From the NCBI GenBank assembly GCA_035471925.1, contig DATIPO010000089.1, forward strand, positions 15,104 to 79,103: a stretch of DNA of 64,000 bases, read 5' to 3'. The notes beneath the pieces are model-generated. The model searched no databases and was not told the origin of the DNA. It was given only the letters and a program-made list of their open reading frames with translations. A program made the translations under genes and the position numbers. The DNA is from JANQFM01 sp035471925. GTDB lineage: Bacteria > Acidobacteriota > UBA6911 > RPQK01 > DATIPO01. This document shows, in pieces, positions 9,603-17,771 of this stretch (position 1 is its first letter; the number at the start of each line of letters is the position of its first letter).

Positions 9603-11324
9603 ATGAAGAACCTGTTGGGATACCGAGCGGCAGCGCCCCTTCTTTCAGGTCCGTCGGCAGCCGGATGCGTCCTTGCGCTTTGGCTGGCATTCTGCGGCTT
9701 GGCTGCGGGGCAGTCCGACAAGCCTCTGTTCCAGAGCATTCCGCCCTCCCAGAGCGGCATCACCTGGGTCCATGAGAGCGCCCGCTCGGAAGAGCACTAC
9801 CTGCCCGAAACCATGTCGGGCGGACTGGCCTTCCTGGATTACGACCAAGACGGCTGGATGGATCTCTACATGGTCAACACCGGGCCCAGCGAATTTTTTA
9901 CGCCCACAACACCCCTCAGCAACGCCCTGCTGCGCAATCAGGGGGACGGGACCTTCCGCGACGTGACCGCGAAAGCTGGCGTGGAGGCGCGCACCTTCGG
10001 GATGGGAGCGGCCGTGGGCGACTATGACAACGACGGTTACCCCGATCTTTACCTAACCTCGCACGGCAGGACCATCCTTTACCGCAACAAGGGCGACGGA
10101 ACCTTTGAGGACGTGACCGAGAAGGCCGGCGTCCTGGTCGAGGGGTGGACCACCAGCGCGGCGTGGTTCGACTATGACAATGACGGGCTGCTCGATCTTT
10201 TCGTGTGCAACTTCGTCAAGTTCAGCAAAGAGCACCACATCTCCTGCGGCCTCAATCCGCTGGGAAAGAGCTTCTACTGCGTGCCCAGGGTTTTTGAGCC
10301 TACCAGTGGAAAACTATTCCGCAACAACGGAGACGGCACCTTCAGCGACGCGGCCGAGGGGACGGCCATCGGCGAGGTCAAGGGCAAGGCGCTGGGTGTG
10401 GTGACGGCCGATATCAACAATGACCGCCGGCTCGACATTTTCGTGGCCAACGACACGGTGCAGGACTTCCTCTTCATCAACCGCGGCAAGAATGAGTGGG
10501 AAGAGGTCGGACTCTTTGCCGGAGTGGGGCTCTCTTCCGAAGGGTCGGCCCAGTCGGGGATGGGCGTCGATGCAGCCGATTTTGATGGCGACGGGTGGCA
10601 GGAACTCTACGTCGCCAATATTGACCACCAGTATTTTTCACTCTTCAAGAACAATCGCGACGAAAGCTTTCAGGACCTGTCGATTTCAAGTCCGCTGGGA
10701 CGTTCGACCTTTCTCCTCAGCGGCTGGGGCGTCCGTTTCTTCGACTTCGATCACGACGGAGACCTCGACCTGATTCAGGCCAACGGGCATCCCGACGACA
10801 TGATCGATGAGTACGCCAGCAGCGTCACCTACCGGGAACCGCTGCTGCTCTTCGAGAACCGCCAGGGAGGACTGGTGGACATCAGTGATCAGGCAGGGCC
10901 GGCTTTCAAGCACACCTATCCGGCCCGGGGACTGGCTTTGGGCGACTATGACAACGACGGACGGTCCGACGCCGCCATTGCCAACATCGGTGAAGCGCCG
11001 CTGCTGCTGCGCAACCAGTCCCAATCGGGCCATCACTGGGTGGGGCTCCGCCTGGTGGGGCGGACCTGCAACCGCGACGCGGTAGGCGCCAAGGTCACCT
11101 ACTCGGTGGAGGGCAAGGCCCGCACCCGCTTCCTCAACGGCGGCGGGAGCTACCTCTCGGCCCATGATCCTCGTCTCATTCTGGGACTGGGGCCGGCGGA
11201 CAAGGTCGACTGGATTGAAATCCGCTGGCCGTTGCCCAGCGACAAGGTGGAGCGCTTGGAGGAGGTCCCGCTCGACCGCTACCTGACGGTGGAAGAAGGC
11301 AAAGGCATCGTCGCGCCGGAATAG
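9603..11324 (+). CDS. FG-GAP (VCBS) and ASPIC/UnbV domain protein, CRTAC1-like
   Basis: The 573-residue exported protein has a signal-like N-terminus (to about residue 37). A beta-propeller follows, made of FG-GAP repeats, each with a calcium-binding D-x-D-x-D-G loop: DYDQDGWMDL, DYDNDGYPDL, DYDNDGLLDL, DFDGDGWQEL, DFDHDGDLDL and DYDNDGRSDA. The last about 95 residues form an ASPIC/UnbV domain (GAKVTY, FLNGGGSYLSAHDPR, GLGPADKVDWIEIRWP). The family resembles cartilage acidic protein 1; bacterial members are extracellular or periplasmic, with no proven activity. It lies 3 nt after the TPR gene and is almost certainly co-transcribed with it. Confidence 0.85.
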   Translation: MKNLLGYRAAAPLLSGPSAAGCVLALWLAFCGLAAGQSDKPLFQSIPPSQSGITWVHESARSEEHYLPETMSGGLAFLDYDQDGWMDLYMVNTGPSEFFTPTTPLSNALLRNQGDGTFRDVTAKAGVEARTFGMGAAVGDYDNDGYPDLYLTSHGRTILYRNKGDGTFEDVTEKAGVLVEGWTTSAAWFDYDNDGLLDLFVCNFVKFSKEHHISCGLNPLGKSFYCVPRVFEPTSGKLFRNNGDGTFSDAAEGTAIGEVKGKALGVVTADINNDRRLDIFVANDTVQDFLFINRGKNEWEEVGLFAGVGLSSEGSAQSGMGVDAADFDGDGWQELYVANIDHQYFSLFKNNRDESFQDLSISSPLGRSTFLLSGWGVRFFDFDHDGDLDLIQANGHPDDMIDEYASSVTYREPLLLFENRQGGLVDISDQAGPAFKHTYPARGLALGDYDNDGRSDAAIANIGEAPLLLRNQSQSGHHWVGLRLVGRTCNRDAVGAKVTYSVEGKARTRFLNGGGSYLSAHDPRLILGLGPADKVDWIEIRWPLPSDKVERLEEVPLDRYLTVEEGKGIVAPE

Positions 11325-11414
11325 CCTAGTCGCCACGAGTTCTAATCCGGAAGGCTGATGAGGGTGTGCCCGGGCCGAGCCCCTAACCTGGGGCGAGCCG
11401 CTGAGTTGGTCCGC

Positions 11415-12554
11415 TCAAATGCGCGACAGGGCCTGATCGAGGTCGGCCGTGAGATCCTCGACATCTTCCAGACCCACTGAAATGCGGGCCAATCCGTCGG
11501 TGATTCCCAGTCGGCGCCGCTCCTCGGGCGGCACCGAGGCATGGGTCATGGCGGCGGGATGCGAGGCCAGGCTCTCCACCCCTCCCAGGCTCTCAGCCAA
11601 AGCGATCAGCTTGAGCGAACTGAGCATGCGGTCGGCCTTCTCGAAGCTTCCCGTCTCGAAGCTGATCATGCTTCCGAAACCATTTTGCTGGTCCTTGGCC
11701 AGATCGTGTTGGGGATGTTCGGCCAGTCCCGGGTACAGCACTTTCTCAACCTTGGGGTGCTGATCGAGGAATTCGGCCAGGCGGCGTCCGGCCTCTTCGT
11801 GGGCTCTCATGCGCACGGCCAAGGTCTTGGTCCCCCGCAGCACCAGCCAGGAATCGAAGGGACTCAAAATGGCTCCCGCGGCGTTCTGGATGAAGCGCAG
11901 ATCTTGGGCCACCTCTTCGTTGGAGGTGATCACGATTCCTCCTACGCTGTCGCTGTGCCCGTTGAGGAACTTGGTGGTGCTGTGGAGCACGATGTCGATG
12001 CCCAGTTCCAACGGACGCTGCAGGTAAGGCGACATGAAGGTGTTGTCGACCGTGGTCAGGATTCCCCGCGAGCGGCACAGTCCGGCTGCCGCCTTGAGGT
12101 CGGTCAGACGCATGGTGGGATTGGTGGGCGTCTCCAGGAAGACCATCTTGGTGTTGGGCCCCAGGCTGGCCTCCAGGGCTTCGAAGTTGGAGGTCTCGAC
12201 CCAGGAGAAGTCGAGCCCGAACTTGCGCAGGTTCATTTCGAAAAGGCGATAAGTGCCGCCGTAGACGTTTTCGGAAACGACAAAGTGATCGCCCTTTGAG
12301 AATCGGCTCATGAGGGCGTTGATGGCCGCCATCCCAGAAGCGAAAGCCACACCATGGCTGCCCCCTTCCAGCTTGGCCAGATTGCCTTCCAAGGCTTCCC
12401 GGGTGGGATTCTGGGTGCGGGCGTACTCGTATCCTTGGTGTTTGCCCACTCCCTGCTGGACGTACGTGGAGGTCTGGAAGATGGGCTGAATGATGGCTCC
12501 CGTGCTGGGTTCGGGCTTTTGCCCGGCATGGATGGCGTCAGTGGAGAATCCCAT
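11415..12554 (-). CDS. Cys/Met metabolism PLP-dependent enzyme (cystathionine gamma-synthase / gamma-lyase family)
   Basis: The 379-residue cytoplasmic enzyme belongs to the fold-type I trans-sulfuration family. The PLP lysine is K195 in STTKFLNGHSD. Other family marks are YARTQNPTREALE near the N-terminus and the late GGVESLASHPA substrate loop. Members carry out gamma-replacement or elimination on homoserine esters, cystathionine or methionine; the exact reaction cannot be assigned from sequence alone. The start MGFSTDAIHAG is chosen because AAGGAG lies about 6 nt upstream. The longer frame back to 12608 lacks a site and has an atypical N-terminus. No sulfur-metabolism neighbours are present to narrow the function. 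Confidence 0.85.
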   Translation of the reverse strand: MGFSTDAIHAGQKPEPSTGAIIQPIFQTSTYVQQGVGKHQGYEYARTQNPTREALEGNLAKLEGGSHGVAFASGMAAINALMSRFSKGDHFVVSENVYGGTYRLFEMNLRKFGLDFSWVETSNFEALEASLGPNTKMVFLETPTNPTMRLTDLKAAAGLCRSRGILTTVDNTFMSPYLQRPLELGIDIVLHSTTKFLNGHSDSVGGIVITSNEEVAQDLRFIQNAAGAILSPFDSWLVLRGTKTLAVRMRAHEEAGRRLAEFLDQHPKVEKVLYPGLAEHPQHDLAKDQQNGFGSMISFETGSFEKADRMLSSLKLIALAESLGGVESLASHPAAMTHASVPPEERRRLGITDGLARISVGLEDVEDLTADLDQALSRI

Positions 12555-12649
12555 GAGAACTCCTTGCAAAGCGAATGCGGAACAAAAAGGCCGCCGAGGC
12601 TCGCTCAAATGCTCCCTTCAAGCGTTCTAGAAGAAGAGGACTATAGCAG

Positions 12650-14029
12650 ATGGACCGAAACAACGTCGATTTTCTCAGGCGCATGCTGGAGCGCTTTCCC
12701 GGGCTGAGACGGAGGTTGCGGCTCAGACCCTATCCGGGCCTCAAGAGCCAGGGACGGTGGAAGCGGCTGGCGGCAGCCTTTCCCGCGGCTGGAGGCGTTG
12801 GCCTGCTGTTGCGCGACGGCAGCCGGACGGTCCTGGCCGCCGACCGCAACGCCCGCCGAAGAGAGCGCTTCGAGCAAGAGGTGAGCCGGTTGGCGGCTCG
12901 GCTGCTCAACCCATGGCGTCCCCAGCGGACGCTTTCCCGCACCGACCGGCTGCGTAGCCATACCTCGGGCGTTGTGCGCATCCTGCTCACCCACAGCGGA
13001 GGAGCCGAAGGGCTGGCGCTGGCAGCGCGTCCTGACTCGCAGGCCTCCTATCAGGCCCGCCTGCTGAGTTCGGCGGCTCTGTGGTGGAGTCAGCGGCGGG
13101 ACGGCGGACACCGGCCCCGCAAGCTCTTCCTCTTCATTCCTTGCGAGTGGGGGCTGCGCATCATCGAGATCCTGCCCCATCTGGCTTTGCCCGTCCAATG
13201 CTGGCACTATCAGTCGGCTCCCGGCCCCCGCGCTTGCTCGCTCAGCGGACGGCCCATCTATCCCTCGGTCTTCCTTCGGGCGGCTCTCAGCCACCCCTAT
13301 GTCATGCATCCCTTCCGCCGCCATCCGCCGCCGCCGTTGCTCGACCTGCAACGCAGGCATCCCCGCCTTGACCTCTTTTTCCGCCGCAGCCGCTGGGAGC
13401 TCTCCTGGAGGGGATACCGGGTGGCCTGGCAGGATTCGGCTCAACCGGTCCGCTTCGGTGAGGAGCCCGGGCGGCCTTGGGAGGCCTCTCAGGCCCGCCG
13501 ATTGAGCGCCTTCCTGGGCCGGCTGGAGCGGCTGAGGCGCTTCCCTCCGCCCTCGCCCTCCTCCCCCTTTTACCGCCGCCATCCCGAACGCTGGATGGAA
13601 AGCCTGCTGCTCAAGCGTCCCCGCCTCATTCATCCCGATCTGCAGGGAGAAGTCTATTGCCAGGTTCCCACCTGCCTGGAGACGGACCGGGCGGTGGTGG
13701 ACGCGCTGGGACGTCTGGGGGACGGACGCTTGGCGGTGATCGAATTCAAGGTTGAAAAAGACTTCAACCTCCTTTTCCAGGGACTCGATTACTGGGACCG
13801 GGTCCGCCGCCACTTGGGACGCGGCGACTTTCAGCAGTGCGGCTACTTTGCAGGACGCCGCCTGTCGCCGCAGTCTCCTTTGCTCATTCTGGTGGCGCCC
13901 CTCTTCGAATTCCACCGCCTGCTGCCGCTGCTTCGCGGCTACTTGACCCGGGAGGTCGAGATCTTGTGCGTGGGGCTCAATCAGGACTGGCGTCGACGCC
14001 TCAGAATCGTGCGTCGGATAGAGCTTTAG
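12650..14029 (+). CDS. Uncharacterised protein with PD-(D/E)XK / QxxxY nuclease signature
   Basis: The 459-residue Arg-rich protein matches no family I recognise over most of its length. Near the C-terminus are the ordered residues of a PD-(D/E)XK nuclease core: D351 (VVDALG), 14 residues later E365-F-K367 (VIEFKVEK), then Q377-G-L-D-Y381. Q-x-x-x-Y after E-x-K is typical of RecB/Cas4-type exonuclease domains. The N-terminal 340 residues hold many arginines, which could contact nucleic acid, and no ATP-binding motif. An AGAGGA site lies about 10 nt before the ATG. The gene diverges from the PLP enzyme and is followed by convergent tatA. Nuclease function is inferred from the motifs; the protein could also be a catalytically inactive relative. 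Confidence 0.5.
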   Translation: MDRNNVDFLRRMLERFPGLRRRLRLRPYPGLKSQGRWKRLAAAFPAAGGVGLLLRDGSRTVLAADRNARRRERFEQEVSRLAARLLNPWRPQRTLSRTDRLRSHTSGVVRILLTHSGGAEGLALAARPDSQASYQARLLSSAALWWSQRRDGGHRPRKLFLFIPCEWGLRIIEILPHLALPVQCWHYQSAPGPRACSLSGRPIYPSVFLRAALSHPYVMHPFRRHPPPPLLDLQRRHPRLDLFFRRSRWELSWRGYRVAWQDSAQPVRFGEEPGRPWEASQARRLSAFLGRLERLRRFPPPSPSSPFYRRHPERWMESLLLKRPRLIHPDLQGEVYCQVPTCLETDRAVVDALGRLGDGRLAVIEFKVEKDFNLLFQGLDYWDRVRRHLGRGDFQQCGYFAGRRLSPQSPLLILVAPLFEFHRLLPLLRGYLTREVEILCVGLNQDWRRRLRIVRRIEL

Positions 14030-14074
14030 CGGGCGACAGTCGAGACATGTGGCCGGGAACGGCCGGATGGTGGT

Positions 14075-14272
14075 TCAGTTGGCTTCCTTGGTTTCCGCCT
14101 CATCGATCGAAGACTTCTCGGTCTCGCTCTTGACCGATTTGCGGAAATTGCTGATGCCTTGGCCCAGGCCTTTGCCCAGTTGCGGAAGCCGGCTGGCGCC
14201 GAAGATGACAACGACGATCAGCAGGATGACGACCAACTCGGGCGCGCCCAGACCCATAAAACTCAACGGCAT
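14075..14272 (-). CDS. tatA: Sec-independent translocase subunit TatA/TatE
   Basis: The 65-residue protein has one N-terminal membrane helix (ELVVILLIVVVIFGASRLPQ) with the family FGASRLPQLG hinge. An amphipathic helix (GKGLGQGISNFRKSVKS) and a short acidic tail rich in E and D follow. TatA multimers form the pore of the twin-arginine pathway, which exports folded proteins across the cytoplasmic membrane. No tatB or tatC is nearby, so this is a solitary copy with its own promoter. GAGG lies 5 nt before the start. Confidence 0.95.
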   Translation of the reverse strand: MPLSFMGLGAPELVVILLIVVVIFGASRLPQLGKGLGQGISNFRKSVKSETEKSSIDEAETKEAN

Positions 14273-14296
14273 ATTAACCTCGCTCGATAGACTTCC

Positions 14297-14326
14297 ATCC
14301 TAGCCCTGAAGGGCTCCCGGTGTCAA
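14297..14326 (-). promoter_or_regulatory. Promoter of tatA
   Basis: On the minus strand TTGACA (14321-14326), an 18-bp spacer and TAGGAT (14297-14302) form a plausible sigma-70 promoter. It predicts a leader of roughly 18 nt before the tatA start. Confidence 0.6.
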
Positions 14327-14363
14327 TCGTCCCAGAACCCCGAAGACACATGCCAGGGCCGTT

Positions 14364-15698
14364 TCAGGGAAGGCGGTCGTAGTCGAGCAGATCGACCCAC
14401 AGGCCATCGTGCTGCACTTGAAAGACCCTGCTGCCGGACGTCAGGACGAACTTCGCCCCCGCATCTTCCCCGGCGGCCGGCCAGTATCCGGTGCGGGCCC
14501 GCAAGGTCTTGATCAGGGCTTGATGGAACTCGAGGGCATCTCGCTGGCTGTCCCAAACGGTGCGCACCCGCAGGGCGTTGCGTCCATCCTCGGCTTCAAA
14601 CCATTCGAAGCGGTCGCCGTCCCAGCCGCGCGCCGCTTCTTCGGCCACTTCCTCCTTGATGAAAGGCGTCATCAGCCTTGAGATCATGTACTGGCCCAGT
14701 GTGCCGTCATCGACGCGCCTCCAGGACCCTTGCAGCTCCTGGGGAAGGTCCTGGGAGACCTCCACCTCGGTGGGGTCGTCACGCTCGTCGAAGTACTTTT
14801 CCGGATGCATGATCTGCTCGCTGGAGCGGGGCGGGTCCTGATAGACGCCGGCCATCTCTTCCCAGGAATGGCGCAGGCGGAACTGGCGCACGAAGGAGGC
14901 TCCCTGGATATAGGGGAAGAACAGCAGGTCCTTGAGAAAGGCTGGCGTGCGGCCCATGGCGGCCGACTCGGGTGCGGCCTTTTGGGCCTGCTCGATCAGC
15001 CTGTCCAACTGCGGGAGATTCTGGAACTGCTGGCCCATGGGCTGCAGCATGTAGTCGAGCATGATGGCCACTCCCTCCCCTTCCACCACGGCTTGGCGGG
15101 CCATAAACTGATCGTCGTCGTCTTCCACCTGCCGGAGGAAGGCCTCCAGGTCGAAATGCTGATCTTGCAGCGCATGCAGCAGCTCATGGGCCATCACCGG
15201 CTTCTGCATCATTTCAGGAATCCAGTCGGCGATGGAGAAGGTACCGCTGTGCGGATCGTAGAATCCGGCCACCTGAGCGGTCAGCAGGTTGATGACCAGG
15301 GTCTTGAGGTCGTCTTTTTCAGAGAGCAGCCCCAGCCGCTGGAAGATCTTCTCGTCCTTCTCCAGCTCTTCGTCCGGGTACTCAATGACCATCTTGTCCA
15401 GTAGAAAAGCGCGGATCTGCTCGCGCGACTTGACCTCTTGAACGATGTCCTTCTTGACCTCCAAGCCGCGCAGCTTCACCACTCGCTGCAAGATCTCTTC
15501 GGAGAGCTGCAACAAATCCTGGTCGTTGTCGGTTGGCGGCACGAGGTCCTGGGACTCGTCTTGAGCGGGCTCTTGCTGAGGAGGATCCTGAGCTTCGGCT
15601 TCCTGTCCCAAACCGGCCAGGGGCGAGGCAGGCGTCTGAATGGGCAGCCAGCAAGCCGTCAAACAGAGAATGAGAAGATAAGTCGTTCTGTTTTGCAT
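14364..15698 (-). CDS. Putative lipoprotein with HELLH zinc-peptidase motif
   Basis: The 444-residue protein starts with a short hydrophobic leader ending in a lipobox (L-T-A-C, Cys16), which suggests a membrane-anchored lipoprotein. A Q/E/D-rich linker runs to about residue 60. HELLH at 171-175 (MAHELLHALQDQHFDLE) matches the HExxH zinc-peptidase motif, and E207 or E209 in VVEGEGVAIMLDY could be the third ligand, as in gluzincins. The remainder is acidic and mostly helical. The gene starts 11 nt after selB stops and is probably in the same transcript. Peptidase activity is inferred from the motif only, and no substrate is suggested by the neighbours. Confidence 0.6.
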   Translation of the reverse strand: MQNRTTYLLILCLTACWLPIQTPASPLAGLGQEAEAQDPPQQEPAQDESQDLVPPTDNDQDLLQLSEEILQRVVKLRGLEVKKDIVQEVKSREQIRAFLLDKMVIEYPDEELEKDEKIFQRLGLLSEKDDLKTLVINLLTAQVAGFYDPHSGTFSIADWIPEMMQKPVMAHELLHALQDQHFDLEAFLRQVEDDDDQFMARQAVVEGEGVAIMLDYMLQPMGQQFQNLPQLDRLIEQAQKAAPESAAMGRTPAFLKDLLFFPYIQGASFVRQFRLRHSWEEMAGVYQDPPRSSEQIMHPEKYFDERDDPTEVEVSQDLPQELQGSWRRVDDGTLGQYMISRLMTPFIKEEVAEEAARGWDGDRFEWFEAEDGRNALRVRTVWDSQRDALEFHQALIKTLRARTGYWPAAGEDAGAKFVLTSGSRVFQVQHDGLWVDLLDYDRLP

Positions 15699-15709
15699 GG
15701 CGTTTAGCT

Positions 15710-17632
15710 CTATTGTCGGAGAATCCGCTGATCTCCTGTACGCAAAGTTGTCTGGCGGCGGTCCAAGAATTCCAGATAGGGAATGGCGAATTTGCGGCTC
15801 ACGCCCAGCAGGTCCTTGAAATCGCCAACGGAAAAAGGTTGGCCGGGCTGGAAGCGGCTGCGCATCATTTTCACCAGGCGCTCCGGGCCCTGAGCGGGAA
15901 GCACCAAGTCCTCATTGATGCGCACCAGGTCGCCGCGTTGCAGCAGGTAGTAGTGAATTCGGCGGACCTGATCGCAGGAGGCCTCCATCGACTCGCACAG
16001 CTCGTCCAGAGTGGGAGGGTTCCACCCGCCTTCCTGGACGGCCCGCAGGATCTCGCTGCGCAGCCGTTGCTGGGAGTCATCGAGCTCGACCTCGCGGCCT
16101 TCAAGGCTCACCAGTCCGCCCTGGGTGCGCAGGCGTCCCTGCTCTTGCAGGTAGTCGATCAGCGTCTGGAAGTAGGCCGCACTGGCCCGCGGCATGATGC
16201 GTTTCTTGAGCTCCTCCCGCGAGGCGCCCAGCGCCAGCCCGTCCTTGTCATGAAAGGCTTCCAGAAAGCTGAGGACCTGCCCGGCTAAGCGCTGAAATGG
16301 CTCTTCCAGGACAGCCAGCGGCGGCTCTTGGCTGATGATCCGCACCTCGGGCAGCTCCCCAAGGCGCTCCAGCACGGCTTCACGACGCAATCCGGTGCAA
16401 GCCGACAGGCGCTCCAAGCCCGCTCCCCCGGGGCCGGCTTGCTGCAAGGCGAAACGCAAATAGCCCTGCCAGGCCCGGCCTTCGGAGGCTTCGGTGGCCA
16501 ACTGGCGCAAGGCGGGCAGCAGGCCTTTGAGGTGGCGCTTGCGGTGCTTGCTGGGAGAGGGGTCGAGGACGACTCCGCCGCCGATGGTGTCCATGGGCGA
16601 GTAGCGCCGCAAGATGAAGCGGTCGCCGGCGCAGGCCGAGAGGGGCGTGTCGAGGCGCACTTGGCACAGCACCGGCTGTCCCGGCGCGGCCGCGGCGCCT
16701 TCCAGCAGGTGGAGGCGTCCCAGGGATTCTCCGCTGCCGTGGTGGAAGCGGACGGGGGCGCGGTCCTGCAAGATGGGCGCGTCCTCGAGGAGGGTCAGTT
16801 GAACGTCCAGCATGTAGGAGGACATCAACGATTGAGGCGGCGCCAGAACCATGCCCCGCTCAAGGTCGCTCTTCTCCACTCCGCTCAAGTTGAGGGCCGT
16901 GCGCTGACCGGCCTGGGCGCTCTGGGACTTCTCGTTGAAGATCTCGATGCCCCGGACCTTGGCCGTCTTGTCGGAAGGGAAGATTTGCAGCACTTGCTCC
17001 AGGCTCAGGCTTCCGGCGTAGGGCGTCCCGGTGACCACCGTGCCGAATCCGCGGATGGTGAAGACGCGGTCCACGGGCATGCGGAAGATGGCCGAGCGCA
17101 GGTCCTCTTGGCTGCGCCGGGCGGCCGACGCGATCTGTTCCCGCAGGACTTGGCGCAAGTCCTCCAGGCCCTCGCCGCCGAGGCTGTCGACGGTGACGCA
17201 GGGAGCGTCCTGCAGGAAGCTGCCCTCCACCAGATCGCGGACCTCGGCTTCCACCAGTTGACGCAGTTCGGCATCGACTCTGTTCTTCTTGGTCAGCACG
17301 ATGACGCCCCGGCGGATCCCCAACAGGCGGCAAATCTGAAAGTGCTCGGCGGTCTGGGGCATAACCGACTCGTCGCAGGCCACCACCAGCAGCACCAGGT
17401 CGATGCCGCCGATTCCGCTGAGCATGTTCTTGACGAACTTTTCATGGCCTGGGACATCGATGAATCCCACGCGGAAATCACCCAACTGCAGGTGGGCGAA
17501 TCCGATGTCGATGGTGATTCCCCGCCGCTTTTCCTCCTCCAGCCGGTCGGCGTCGATCCCCGTCAGGGCCTTGAGCAGGGTGGTCTTGCCATGATCGATA
17601 TGCCCCGCCGTTCCGATGATGACGTCATCCAT
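15710..17632 (-). CDS. selB: Selenocysteine-specific elongation factor SelB
   Basis: The 640-residue GTPase delivers Sec-tRNA to the ribosome at UGA codons followed by a SECIS element. It has the expected order: GTPase domain with G1 GHIDHGKT (10-17), RGITIDIGF switch region and G3 DVPGHEKF; EF-Tu-like beta-barrel domains; and C-terminal winged-helix repeats that bind SECIS RNA. The guanine-binding motif reads T-K-K-N (114-117), where the family almost always has Asp. The long upstream frame is rejected because it is antisense to ffh. A TACAAT box 8 nt before the ATG and no Shine-Dalgarno site suggest a leaderless message. No selA, selC or selD is visible in the window. Confidence 0.93.
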   Translation of the reverse strand: MDDVIIGTAGHIDHGKTTLLKALTGIDADRLEEEKRRGITIDIGFAHLQLGDFRVGFIDVPGHEKFVKNMLSGIGGIDLVLLVVACDESVMPQTAEHFQICRLLGIRRGVIVLTKKNRVDAELRQLVEAEVRDLVEGSFLQDAPCVTVDSLGGEGLEDLRQVLREQIASAARRSQEDLRSAIFRMPVDRVFTIRGFGTVVTGTPYAGSLSLEQVLQIFPSDKTAKVRGIEIFNEKSQSAQAGQRTALNLSGVEKSDLERGMVLAPPQSLMSSYMLDVQLTLLEDAPILQDRAPVRFHHGSGESLGRLHLLEGAAAAPGQPVLCQVRLDTPLSACAGDRFILRRYSPMDTIGGGVVLDPSPSKHRKRHLKGLLPALRQLATEASEGRAWQGYLRFALQQAGPGGAGLERLSACTGLRREAVLERLGELPEVRIISQEPPLAVLEEPFQRLAGQVLSFLEAFHDKDGLALGASREELKKRIMPRASAAYFQTLIDYLQEQGRLRTQGGLVSLEGREVELDDSQQRLRSEILRAVQEGGWNPPTLDELCESMEASCDQVRRIHYYLLQRGDLVRINEDLVLPAQGPERLVKMMRSRFQPGQPFSVGDFKDLLGVSRKFAIPYLEFLDRRQTTLRTGDQRILRQ

Positions 17633-17640
17633 GAGCGACC

Positions 17641-17646
17641 ATTGTA
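17641..17646 (-). promoter_or_regulatory. -10 box of selB
   Basis: TACAAT on the minus strand ends 8 nt before the selB ATG; the -35 region is weak. Transcription would start within about 2 nt of the start codon. Confidence 0.45.
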
Positions 17647-17771
17647 GCCCGAGCCCCTCTGCCCATGTCCCGCTCTTTGACAGGGATGCCCCGAAGATGC
17701 GACAATTCGCAGTTTCCGGTGGGCGTGGTGTGCGCCTGGGACGGGCTCTGACGAGCAAGGACTTCGACGGA

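Noticed and set aside
12642..12647. TATAGC as a leaderless promoter for the nuclease-like gene
   Set aside because: It is only 2 nt from the ATG, so transcription would start inside the gene; an AGAGGA ribosome site is better placed.
16328..17647. 439-residue plus-strand open frame opposite selB
   Set aside because: SelB motifs are certain on the minus strand; this is a composition shadow.
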